DNA of 64,000 nt from Vibrio mangrovi (GTDB lineage: Bacteria; Pseudomonadota; Gammaproteobacteria; Enterobacterales; Vibrionaceae): positions 2,542,001-2,606,000 of the forward strand of contig NZ_AP024883.1 of NCBI RefSeq assembly GCF_024346955.1. Direction: 5' to 3'. Below are positions 54,990 through 63,341 of the stretch, piece by piece; position 1 is the first letter of the stretch; every line of letters begins with the position of its first letter. The notes under the pieces were generated by a model that worked only from the letters and a program-made list of their open reading frames with translations, was not told where the DNA came from and did no database searches. Made by a program: the position numbers and the translations under genes.

Positions 54990-55508
54990 CTAACACGCCG
55001 GATAACCGTAAATGGCCATACCTGAGCTACAACTGCGTATCCGGCCAGCCCCGTAAGATGTGATAACTTTAATCCGCCGATCTGGTGTATTCCGAGCCAA
55101 CAGCGTAATACTGCCATTGCCTAACTTGCCTGAATGGCCGTCAATGAAGAGCCGATCCTGAGTCAGCCCTGACTGCAACGCAATTTTCGGATACTGCGCT
55201 CCGGACAGCACAAGCAGACGCTGCCCCTTTTGACTCTCTTCGTCGGTACTGACACGTAGTTGCCACTGGGAATCATTCGGATCATCACTCAGAAAAGATG
55301 TCTGAGAAACTAAATGTAGCCACAACTGTTGATGATGAGTAATTGCCAGAGCCCGTGCCTGTATAATCAGTTCCTGAACTTCACTGACCGCCGTTTTTAA
55401 CTGCTCCTTTTCCATCTGCCGGGAAAACTGTGGGGCAACCATCAAAAGAGAAAGACTGAGTAACGCGATAACCGTAACCAGTTCAAGTAAAGAAAATCCT
55501 GTACGCAT
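54990..55508 (-). CDS. fimT: Type IV pilus minor pilin FimT/GspH-like
   Basis: 172 residues from ATG 55508. A very short prepilin leader (MRTG) precedes FSLLELVTVIALLSLSLLMV, with Phe at +1 and Glu at +5, the canonical class III signal. GspH-type C-terminal domain ending in a Cys-containing tail (RIRSCSSGMAIYGY). First gene of the minor-pilin cluster. In other gammaproteobacteria FimT-type pilins bind DNA during natural transformation, so a role in uptake is possible but unproven here. No pilE or pilY1 lies in this cluster. Confidence 0.8.
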   Translation of the reverse strand: MRTGFSLLELVTVIALLSLSLLMVAPQFSRQMEKEQLKTAVSEVQELIIQARALAITHHQQLWLHLVSQTSFLSDDPNDSQWQLRVSTDEESQKGQRLLVLSGAQYPKIALQSGLTQDRLFIDGHSGKLGNGSITLLARNTPDRRIKVITSYGAGRIRSCSSGMAIYGYPAC

Positions 55509-55747
55509 ATCTTTTTCCCAAAAGATTAATTTCATATCCCCATCATAAAAAAATTAAGGTCGTGATATTGCGTACACAGGAAAGTCTAGATGTGACATCA
55601 AAGAAATAACTGCATGACAGACATAACAGTTACACCAAAGATGATTGACTCCGGATAACCAAACGACAAGGGGCTGTAATCTGGTCCCATTCAGATTGAA
55701 TGGTATTCAACAATACCCGCCTGGCAGTTCCAAAAAACACGCATAAA

Positions 55748-55769
55748 AAAACCTGCCGAAGCAGGTTTT
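55748..55769 (-). terminator. Terminator of dnaKJ
   Basis: AAAACCTGC (55748-55756), CGAA loop, GCAGGTTTT (55761-55769), then minus-strand TTTATGC. Strong terminator just after the dnaJ stop codon. Confidence 0.9.
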
Positions 55770-55789
55770 CTCAGATTAAATCGCATCAA

Positions 55790-56935
55790 TCAGCTGGTCA
55801 GATCGTCAAAGAACTTCTTTACACCACTGAAAAAGCCTTCGGACTTAGGTTTGTGCTTACTCGCCGCTTCACCGCCACAGGATTCTTCAAATTCACGCAA
55901 CAGTTCTTTCTGACGCGAACTCAGATTGACCGGAGTTTCAACAACCAAGCGTACAATCAGATCTCCGGCGGCTCCGCCACGGACATTCTTCACACCTTTA
56001 CCACGCATCCGGAACATTCTGCCGGTCTGAGTCTCTTCAGGTACTTTCAGATTAACCCGCCCGTCAAGTGTCGGAACTTCTACTTCACCACCCAATGCAG
56101 CCATTGAGAAACTGACCGGAACTTCACAGAACAGATTATTCCCTTCACGTTCAAAGATATGGTGCTCTTTAACGTGAACCTGAACGTACAGATCTCCGGC
56201 CGGAGCGCCCATTTCTCCGGCTTCACCTTCTCCGGAAAGACGGATCCGATCTCCGGTATCAACCCCGGCAGGAATTTTCACATTCAGCGTTTTACGCTGT
56301 TGCTTACGGCCCTGACCATGGCAATCCCGGCACGGATCTTTCACAATCTTACCTTTGCCGTGACATGTCGGACAGGTCTGTTGTACAGCAAAAAAGCCTT
56401 GTCGCATCTGAACCTGACCATGTCCGTGACAGGTGCTACATGTCTCCGGAGATGTGCCTTTCTTCGCACCGCTACCGTTACAGGTATCACAATGTACCAT
56501 GGTTGGTACTTCAATTTCTTTCGAACAACCGCGGACAGCTTCTTCTAAAGTGAGTTCCATATTGTAGCGAAGATCTGCACCGCGCTGTGGCCGGGCCTGA
56601 CCACCGCCACGACGACCGCCACCGAAGATATCGCCGAACACATCGCCGAAGATATCGCCAAAATCAGCACCGCCGCCACCAAAGCCGCCGCCGAAGCCGC
56701 CACCGCCCTGTTCAAATGCTGCATGACCATACTGGTCATAAGCCGATTTTTTCTGAGGATCTGTCAACACCTCATACGCTTCTTTTACTTCTTTAAACTT
56801 TTCAGCTGCGGTGTCATCGCCCGGATTACGGTCGGGATGGAATTTCATCGCCAGGCGTTTATACGCCTTTTTGATATCACGCTCAGAGGAATCACGGCTT
56901 ACGCCTAAGATTTCGTAAAAATCACGTTTTGACAT
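55790..56935 (-). CDS. dnaJ: Chaperone DnaJ (Hsp40)
   Basis: 381 residues from ATG 56935 (MSKRDFYEILGVSRDSSERD); the in-frame GTG 15 bases upstream is not family-like. J domain with HPD in MKFHPDRNPGDD, a Gly-rich linker, the zinc domain with four CxxCxGxG repeats (CDTCNGSG, CSTCHGHG, CPTCHGKG, CRDCHGQG) and the C-terminal substrate-binding domain. It stimulates DnaK ATPase and delivers clients. It lies 202 bases downstream of dnaK in the same heat-shock operon. Confidence 0.96.
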   Translation of the reverse strand: MSKRDFYEILGVSRDSSERDIKKAYKRLAMKFHPDRNPGDDTAAEKFKEVKEAYEVLTDPQKKSAYDQYGHAAFEQGGGGFGGGFGGGGADFGDIFGDVFGDIFGGGRRGGGQARPQRGADLRYNMELTLEEAVRGCSKEIEVPTMVHCDTCNGSGAKKGTSPETCSTCHGHGQVQMRQGFFAVQQTCPTCHGKGKIVKDPCRDCHGQGRKQQRKTLNVKIPAGVDTGDRIRLSGEGEAGEMGAPAGDLYVQVHVKEHHIFEREGNNLFCEVPVSFSMAALGGEVEVPTLDGRVNLKVPEETQTGRMFRMRGKGVKNVRGGAAGDLIVRLVVETPVNLSSRQKELLREFEESCGGEAASKHKPKSEGFFSGVKKFFDDLTS

Positions 56936-57056
56936 GTTCTTCGTCACCAATTAATTACTGCAAGCAACTACTCGTCGCCCGGTAGATGTATCGATATAGA
57001 TGATATTTCACACGATTATGAAACATGACCTAAATCGACACGCAGATTACAAACAG

Positions 57057-57086
57057 ACGGGCGTCAGAGTCCCCCCAAACGCCCGT
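57057..57086 (-). other. Hairpin between dnaK and dnaJ
   Basis: ACGGGCGT (57057-57064) pairs with ACGCCCGT (57079-57086), 14-base loop, without a U-run. It could attenuate or process the message and set the dnaK:dnaJ ratio. Confidence 0.5.
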
Positions 57087-57137
57087 ATCATACCTGAAAA
57101 GGTTTGAAATCATATCAATGAATTACCCATTCACTGA

Positions 57138-59051
57138 TTATTTCTTCTCATCTTTTACTTCTTCGAACTCAGCATCAACGACATCATCATCCTGACCTGA
57201 TGCTTGTTCTGCACCACCAGCCTGCTGTTGTGCCTGAGCCTGCTGCTGAGCAATTTCCATCAGTTTCTGAGACGCAGTCATCAGAGCCTGAGTTTTCGCA
57301 TCAATTTCTTCTTTGTCGTTGCCTTTGCTGGCTGTTTCCAGCTCGCTGATAGCTGTTTCGATTTTCTCTTTATCTTCCGCAGGAAGCGCATCACCGGCTT
57401 CTTCTACCTGTTTACGGGTTGCGTGAACGATTTGATCAGCCTGGTTACGGGCAGTTGCCAATTCTTCGAACTTCTTGTCCGCTTCTTTGTTTGCTTCTGC
57501 TTCCTGAACCATTTTCTCGATTTCATCATCGCTCAGACCACCAGATGCCTGAATGGTAATTTTCTGCTCTTTGTTGGTCTGCTTATCTTTTGCAGAAACA
57601 TGCAGAATACCGTCCGCATCAAGATCGAAGGTAACTTCGATTTGTGGCATACCACGTGGAGCAGGCTGAATACCTTCCAGATTGAACTGACCCAGCGACT
57701 TGTTGTATGTCGCCTGTTTACGTTCACCTTGCAGAACGTGAATCGTTACTGCACTCTGGTTATCTTCTGCAGTTGAGAATACCTGATTCGCTTTGGTTGG
57801 AATCGTGGTGTTTTTCTCAATCAGCTTCGTCATCACACCGCCCATGGTTTCAATACCCAGAGACAGAGGTGTTACGTCAAGCAGAAGAACGTCTTTTACA
57901 TCACCGGCAAGTACACCACCCTGAACAGCAGCACCAACAGCAACAGCTTCATCCGGGTTAACGTCTTTACGGGCTTCTTTACCAAAGAATTCAGCAACTT
58001 TCTTCTGAACCATTGGCATACGTGTCTGACCACCAACCAGAATAACGTCAGTGATGTCATTTACAGAAAGATCAGCATCAGCCAGAGCAACTTTCATTGG
58101 CTCAAGAGAGCGTTGCACCAGATCTTCAACCAGAGACTCAAGTTTCGCACGAGTCACCTTGATGTTCATATGCTTAGGACCGGTTGCATCTGCTGTGATA
58201 TAAGGCAGATTCACATCAGTCTGTTGTGCTGAAGACAACTCGATCTTCGCTTTCTCAGCCGCTTCTTTCAGACGCTGCATTGCCAGAGGATCATTTTTCA
58301 GGTTGATACCCTGCTCTTTATTGAACTGGTCAACAAGATAATTGATCATGCGGTTATCGAAGTCTTCACCACCCAAGTGTGTATCACCATTGGTTGCCAG
58401 TACTTCAAATGTTTTTTCGCCTTCTACATCATCGATTTCGATGATGGAGATATCAAATGTACCACCACCCAGGTCGTACACAGCAATAACACGATCACCA
58501 CCTTCTTTGTCCAGGCCATAAGCCAGTGCAGCAGCAGTCGGTTCGTTAATGATACGTTTTACTTCCAGACCTGCGATACGGCCGGCATCTTTTGTTGCCT
58601 GACGCTGCGCATCGTTGAAGTATGCCGGAACAGTAATTACCGCACCAGTAACCGCTTCACCCAGAAAATCTTCCGCGGTTTTCTTCATTTTCTTCAAAAC
58701 TTCAGCAGAAACCTGTGGTGCAGCCAGTTTTTCATCTCTGACCTGAACCCATGCATCACCATTATCAGCCTTAGTAATTTTAAAAGGCATGATTTCGATA
58801 TCACGTTGTACTTCTTCGTCCTCGAAACGACGACCGATCAAACGCTTGATTGCAAACAGCGTGTTTTCAGGGTTAGTGACCGCCTGACGTTTTGCTGGCT
58901 GACCAACAAGTGTTTCTCCATCTGTATACGCAATCACAGAAGGGGTTGTGCGTTCACCCTCAGCATTTTCAATAACACGAGGTTTACTACCATCAAGTAC
59001 AGCAACACAAGAGTTTGTAGTACCTAAGTCAATACCAATGATCTTACCCAT
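57138..59051 (-). CDS. dnaK: Chaperone DnaK (Hsp70)
   Basis: 637 residues. N-terminal ATPase domain: GIDLGTTNSCVAVLDG, DLGGGTFDISIIEI and the substrate-binding domain linker DVLLLDVTPLSLGIETMGG. The C-terminal lid ends with a Gln/Ala-rich tail and the acidic DDDVVDAEFEEV motif. It refolds proteins with DnaJ and GrpE. GGAGA precedes ATG 59051. Two heat-shock-type promoters lie upstream and grpE is 3.5 kb away on the same strand. Confidence 0.98.
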   Translation of the reverse strand: MGKIIGIDLGTTNSCVAVLDGSKPRVIENAEGERTTPSVIAYTDGETLVGQPAKRQAVTNPENTLFAIKRLIGRRFEDEEVQRDIEIMPFKITKADNGDAWVQVRDEKLAAPQVSAEVLKKMKKTAEDFLGEAVTGAVITVPAYFNDAQRQATKDAGRIAGLEVKRIINEPTAAALAYGLDKEGGDRVIAVYDLGGGTFDISIIEIDDVEGEKTFEVLATNGDTHLGGEDFDNRMINYLVDQFNKEQGINLKNDPLAMQRLKEAAEKAKIELSSAQQTDVNLPYITADATGPKHMNIKVTRAKLESLVEDLVQRSLEPMKVALADADLSVNDITDVILVGGQTRMPMVQKKVAEFFGKEARKDVNPDEAVAVGAAVQGGVLAGDVKDVLLLDVTPLSLGIETMGGVMTKLIEKNTTIPTKANQVFSTAEDNQSAVTIHVLQGERKQATYNKSLGQFNLEGIQPAPRGMPQIEVTFDLDADGILHVSAKDKQTNKEQKITIQASGGLSDDEIEKMVQEAEANKEADKKFEELATARNQADQIVHATRKQVEEAGDALPAEDKEKIETAISELETASKGNDKEEIDAKTQALMTASQKLMEIAQQQAQAQQQAGGAEQASGQDDDVVDAEFEEVKDEKK

Positions 59052-59097
59052 CAGGACATCTCCGAATAATTCTATTGTCGTTTTGCCGATACCCCAG

Positions 59098-59125
59098 ATA
59101 TGGGGGTGGAGAATCGGGTTTCAAC
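59098..59125 (-). promoter_or_regulatory. Sigma-32 promoter P2 of dnaKJ
   Basis: Minus strand: -35 GTTGAAA (59125-59119), 13 bases, -10 CCCCATAT (59105-59098). Close to the RpoH consensus CTTGAAA-N11-16-CCCCATNT. Confidence 0.85.
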
Positions 59126-59172
59126 CCCTTACTCACTGCTCAACAAACGAAGTTTGCTTCTCTTATGCCCCT

Positions 59173-59201
59173 TAAATAAGGGCGGAAAATACCTTTTCAA
59201 G
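59173..59201 (-). promoter_or_regulatory. Sigma-32 promoter P1 of dnaKJ
   Basis: Minus strand: -35 CTTGAAA (59201-59195), 13 bases, -10 CCCTTATTTA (59182-59173). A perfect -35 and a partly matched -10, upstream of P2. Nothing else is visible in 59202-59497, which must hold the promoter of the divergent TRAP genes. Confidence 0.8.
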
Positions 59202-59497
59202 GGGAAAAATAAAAAAAATGAAAATTTCCCTGTTTTCCGGGCATAAACACCAACCAAAACCCGGTTATCAAGCCGGATTCCCGCCAATACAGCTAAATAA
59301 CCTAAAAAACAAAATACATGCAGATCTCACAAAGTTGCGCTCTGTTTGGTGACATAACCAATATTTTCCCGTTTCCGCTATACCCAGACACATCAACATC
59401 ATGCTATCAAAACCGATACACTGTGATTACAACTCTTATACATGTACCTACATCATGTGACTATGTATCCTACTAAACAGAAGAACAGGGAGTTTTT

Positions 59498-60427
59498 ATG
59501 TACAAGCTCGTCAAAAAAGGATTAATGATTCTCGGGCTGGGTATCGCATTACCGGCAATTGCAGACAACTACACCATCGGGACAGGTAGCCAGAGTGGGA
59601 CTTATTACCCGCTTGGCGGTACGCTGGCTAAAATCTGGAGCGAGAATATTCCCGGTTTCAACATGCGTGCAGAAGTAACCGCCGCATCGGTGGAGAACAT
59701 CATTAAAGTCTCGACCCAGAAACAACTGGTCGGTATTGCCATGGGCAATGTGGCGCTCAAAGCTTATCAGGGAGAAAAACCATTTCCGAGAAAAATGCCA
59801 GCTCAGGTGCTTTTCGCCCTTTACCCGAATGTCGTTCAGTTCATCGTACCGGCAGATTCGGATATTCATTCCATCAGTGATCTGAAAGGCAAAAAAATAT
59901 CTCTCGGCGCACCCGGTTCCGGCACCCGTGTCAGTTCAGTCAACATTCTGAAAACACTCGGTATTACTGAAGATGATATCAAAGCACAGTCACTAAATTA
60001 CACGGCAACGACCAGTGCACTGGCAAACGGACAAATTGATGCCGGTGTTATTGTCGGTAGCCTTGGTGTTGGTGCGATTACCGAGCTGGCACTGACCCGT
60101 CATATCCGGATTCTCTCTTTTACCCCGCAGGAACTGGAAAAAATCTCAGCTGCCAATCCTTCTTATCAGGCGTTCAGTGCACCGGCAGACAGTTATAAAA
60201 ACGTTCCGGCGTTTCAGGTTCCGGCGGTCTGGAATGTTTTGGTAACCAATCAGAAGATGGATGACAAGCTGGCTTATGAAATGACCAAAGTCGCATTCGA
60301 GAATATCGACAAAATCCGTCAGGCTGTGGGCGTGACCAAATTTATGACCGTGGATAACATGACCAGACTGGAAGGTGTTCCACTTCATCCCGGAGCATTG
60401 AAATACTACCGCGAGCATCACCAATAA
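59498..60427 (+). CDS. TAXI-family TRAP transporter substrate-binding protein
   Basis: 309 residues. Signal peptide MYKLVKKGLMILGLGIALPA with cleavage near AIA, so periplasmic. The mature start YTIGTGSQSGTYYPLGGTLA is diagnostic of the TAXI family, which serves 12-helix TRAP permeases. GKKISLGAPGSGTRVSSVNI and ALANGQIDAGVIVGSLGVGA are conserved blocks. Known TAXI substrates include 2-oxoacids and glutamate; none can be assigned here. It is followed by its permease after 143 bases containing two hairpins. Confidence 0.93.
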   Translation: MYKLVKKGLMILGLGIALPAIADNYTIGTGSQSGTYYPLGGTLAKIWSENIPGFNMRAEVTAASVENIIKVSTQKQLVGIAMGNVALKAYQGEKPFPRKMPAQVLFALYPNVVQFIVPADSDIHSISDLKGKKISLGAPGSGTRVSSVNILKTLGITEDDIKAQSLNYTATTSALANGQIDAGVIVGSLGVGAITELALTRHIRILSFTPQELEKISAANPSYQAFSAPADSYKNVPAFQVPAVWNVLVTNQKMDDKLAYEMTKVAFENIDKIRQAVGVTKFMTVDNMTRLEGVPLHPGALKYYREHHQ

Positions 60428-60466
60428 GGTGGTGCGTCCTCTGTTTGTTTAAGGAACTCTTGTTTT

Positions 60467-60534
60467 ACGGACTCGTCCGTTCAACTCAGTCTGTTCAATG
60501 AATCAGGTTACGTTTTCACAAGAAAAACGTAACT
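60467..60534 (+). other. Two hairpins between TRAP binding protein and permease
   Basis: ACGGA-CTCG-TCCGT (60467-60480) and GTTACGTTTT (60508-60517) pairing with AAAACGTAAC (60525-60534), followed by TTGGTTTTCTTT. The second resembles a leaky terminator, which would give more binding protein than permease. Confidence 0.5.
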
Positions 60535-60570
60535 TGGTTTTCTTTCACGAGCTCACATATGGAGTTAGCT

Positions 60571-62478
60571 ATGACTCAGGAACCATCCAGCCACATGAAG
60601 TTTGCTAATAGTCTTACGGTGGCGACCGGCCTGATCGCAGTTTTGCTGACGGTGTTCCAGATATGGCAAGGTATTACAGCCGAACTGTCAGCGACCGTAT
60701 TCAGACCGGCTCACCTCAGTTGGGTCTTGATTCTTGTCTTCCTGGCCTTTCCTCTGACCCGCGCAGAAACCGCATCTGCGGCTAAATATATTACACTACG
60801 CTGCCTTGATATCATGCTGATCATCCTGACCTGCTGGGCTGCCAGCCGGATTATCACATTCGACTATGATGATATCGGTTTTTTGCTCGACGGCTTACAG
60901 CCGCAGGATCAATACGCCGGACTGTTACTGTTACTCTTACTGCTGGAAGCGACCCGACGGGCTGTCGGTATGGTTATGGTGTTTATCGCCGTGATTTTTC
61001 TGGTCTACGCTCTGTTTGGCAATGTCCTCCCCGATGCCATTGCCAGTAAAGGTTTTTCTCTGGAAGAAATGGTCCGTTTTCATATTTACTCAACCAATGG
61101 CGTATTCGGGGCACCACTGGCAATAGCTGCCGGAGTTGTATTTATCTTTGTGCTGTTCGGCGCTTTTCTGCAAGTCAGCGGAGCCGGACAATTCTTTATC
61201 GACTGCGCCTTTGCGATTGCCGGGAAATCCCGAGGCGGTCCGGCCAAAGCCAGTGTTCTGGCTTCGGCGGCACTGGGGTCGATCTCCGGTTCAGCCATCG
61301 CGAATACGGTCACAACCGGCTCTCTGACCATACCGATGATGAAAAAGCTCGGCTATAAAGCAGAACAGGCCGCCGGAATTGAGGCCGCCGCATCAACCGG
61401 CGGGCAAATCATGCCTCCGGTTATGGGTGCCGGAGCGTTCGTGATGGCACAATTTACCGGCATTCCTTACAGTGAAATCATTCTGGTTTCAATTGCACCA
61501 GCCATCCTCTATTTCGCCTGTACGTTACTATATGTCCATCTGATGGCCTGTAAACTCAACCTACAGGGAATGAGCGAAACGGAAAAGATCAGTGGAATAC
61601 TAAAACAAGGGTGGCACTTTCTACTGCCACTGGTGATGATTACCGTCCTGCTGATTATGAGTTATTCCCCAATCTTAGTCGGCATCGCCGGATGTGCCGC
61701 TATTCTCATTGCGGCGGTAACACGTAAACGCTCTCAAATCAGTCTCAGATTGGTCTTTGAAGGAATGAAAGAAGGTGCCATTCTGGCACTGCCAATATCG
61801 ATCGCCTGTGCTACTGCCGGAATCGTGGTCGGCGTGGTCGGACAAACCGGCATCGGTCTGCAATTTACCCAGTTTCTGACATCACTATCCGGCGGTCATC
61901 TCTGGTCAGCCCTGCTCTTTATTGCAATCGCGGCAGTCATTCTGGGAATGGGCCTTCCTGTAACCGCCGCTTATATCGTCCTGTCCGTCATGGCTGTTCC
62001 GGCTTTAATGGATCTGGGCATTCCCATGCTGACCGCACATATGATCGTATTCTGGCTTTCTCAGACATCGAATGTGACGCCGCCAATTGCACTGGCAGCA
62101 TTTGCCGGAGCCGGTATCGCCAACGCCTCACCGATGCGTTCGGCGGTGCAGGCTTTCAAACTGGCACAGGGATTCTTCCTTATTCCGGCCATGATGGCAT
62201 TTTCCGGTCTCATCTGGACCCAGACAGAAACCCCACTGGAGTTTATCGAATCGACCATCGCCTGCATCGCATTGATCGTCGCATTCGCCGGAGGAATTGA
62301 AGGCTATCTGTTCCGCCCTATGTCAGGGATATATCGACTGATCTTTTTATTGCTGGCAGCGATCACGCTGCTGTTTCCTCACCCTTACCGATTGGCAGGC
62401 ATTCTGTGTATTGCACTGCTTATTCTTTTCGAGTGGAAAAGAAACCGCCAGAAGAATACCCGGTTACAGGCTTCGTAG
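60571..62478 (+). CDS. TRAP transporter fused permease (DctQM, TAXI type)
   Basis: 635 residues from ATG 60571, preceded by GGAG; an in-frame ATG 12 bases upstream is less likely. A fused small- and large-subunit permease with more than a dozen hydrophobic segments. Large-subunit features: GSISGSAIANTVTTGSLTIP, STGGQIMPPVMGAGAFVMAQ and LGMGLPVTAAYIVLSVMAVP. With the TAXI binding protein it forms a sodium-coupled importer in the inner membrane. It converges with grpE across a bidirectional terminator. Confidence 0.93.
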   Translation: MTQEPSSHMKFANSLTVATGLIAVLLTVFQIWQGITAELSATVFRPAHLSWVLILVFLAFPLTRAETASAAKYITLRCLDIMLIILTCWAASRIITFDYDDIGFLLDGLQPQDQYAGLLLLLLLLEATRRAVGMVMVFIAVIFLVYALFGNVLPDAIASKGFSLEEMVRFHIYSTNGVFGAPLAIAAGVVFIFVLFGAFLQVSGAGQFFIDCAFAIAGKSRGGPAKASVLASAALGSISGSAIANTVTTGSLTIPMMKKLGYKAEQAAGIEAAASTGGQIMPPVMGAGAFVMAQFTGIPYSEIILVSIAPAILYFACTLLYVHLMACKLNLQGMSETEKISGILKQGWHFLLPLVMITVLLIMSYSPILVGIAGCAAILIAAVTRKRSQISLRLVFEGMKEGAILALPISIACATAGIVVGVVGQTGIGLQFTQFLTSLSGGHLWSALLFIAIAAVILGMGLPVTAAYIVLSVMAVPALMDLGIPMLTAHMIVFWLSQTSNVTPPIALAAFAGAGIANASPMRSAVQAFKLAQGFFLIPAMMAFSGLIWTQTETPLEFIESTIACIALIVAFAGGIEGYLFRPMSGIYRLIFLLLAAITLLFPHPYRLAGILCIALLILFEWKRNRQKNTRLQAS

Positions 62479-62500
62479 AATCAGAACATCACCGGCACAA

Positions 62501-62526
62501 AAAAGGTTGGCAAAAGCCAACCTTTT
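62501..62526. terminator. Bidirectional terminator, TRAP permease/grpE
   Basis: AAAAGGTTGGC (62501-62511), AAAA loop, GCCAACCTTTT (62516-62526). A strong symmetric stem with A and T tails between two convergent genes. Confidence 0.88.
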
Positions 62527-62587
62527 CATTGGATGTTGATGAATCATTATTCGCATATCAAACAATTCACCCTCACCTGACTATACG

Positions 62588-63205
62588 TTACTTAGCAACC
62601 ATAACCATCGCCGGACGAATCACTCGGCCATTCAGTTCATAGCCTTTTTGCATGACAAACATAACCGTGTTCGATTCATGATCGGGACTTTCCTGAATGG
62701 ACATAGCCTGATGGAGTTCCGGATTAAACGTCTCTCCTTCAGGATTGATCTCTTTAAGACCAAACTTCTCAATTGTCCCGATAAACGTTTTGTGCGTCAG
62801 TTCGACCCCTTCCAGAAGTGGTTTAATCACTTCATTCTCAGTATCTGCTGCCTGAATCGCACGCTCAAGATTATCAATCACCGGTAACAACTCTTCAGCA
62901 AAACGACCCAACGCAAATTTACGCGCTTTATCGACTTCCTGCTCACTACGGCGGCGGATATTCTCTACCTCTGCCTGAGCTCGCAATACAGAGTCCTGTT
63001 GCTCTTTAACTTTATTTTCGCTGGAAAGCAGTGCGGCTTCCAACTGAGCAATTTTCGCATCCTGCTCATCAAGCTCTGGGGCATCGTTCTCATTCCACTC
63101 GATATCAGCGTCACTACCGACGACGACTTCAGCCTCAGTCTGTTCTTGCGCTACCGAATCCTGCTGCAGATCTTCTTCTTTGACTTTATTCTCTTCGTTG
63201 CTCAT
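62588..63205 (-). CDS. grpE: Nucleotide exchange factor GrpE
   Basis: 205 residues. An acidic, disordered N-terminus, a long coiled-coil dimerisation helix (EEQDAKIAQLEAALLSSENK), then the GrpE signature with FALGRFAEELLPVIDNLERA and a C-terminal beta domain ending RVIRPAMVMVAK. It promotes ADP release from DnaK and acts as a thermosensor. GGAGA precedes the ATG. It is driven by the RpoH-type promoter at 63292-63322 and is divergent from nadK. Confidence 0.96.
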   Translation of the reverse strand: MSNEENKVKEEDLQQDSVAQEQTEAEVVVGSDADIEWNENDAPELDEQDAKIAQLEAALLSSENKVKEQQDSVLRAQAEVENIRRRSEQEVDKARKFALGRFAEELLPVIDNLERAIQAADTENEVIKPLLEGVELTHKTFIGTIEKFGLKEINPEGETFNPELHQAMSIQESPDHESNTVMFVMQKGYELNGRVIRPAMVMVAK

Positions 63206-63291
63206 GATATCTCCAGAGTTCCATGATCTTTTGTATTGATGATTCTACATTCAACACACTAAACATTCGCATAAAAGCATAACTTGCCTTT

Positions 63292-63322
63292 ATTATGGGG
63301 ATGAAGATTCCTGATTCAAGCC
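63292..63322 (-). promoter_or_regulatory. Sigma-32 promoter of grpE
   Basis: Minus strand: -35 GGCTTGAAT (63322-63314), 13 bases, -10 CCCCATAAT (63300-63292). It matches the RpoH consensus well, about 87 bases upstream of the grpE start. Confidence 0.85.
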
Positions 63323-63341
63323 TAATTCGATTGGAAACATT

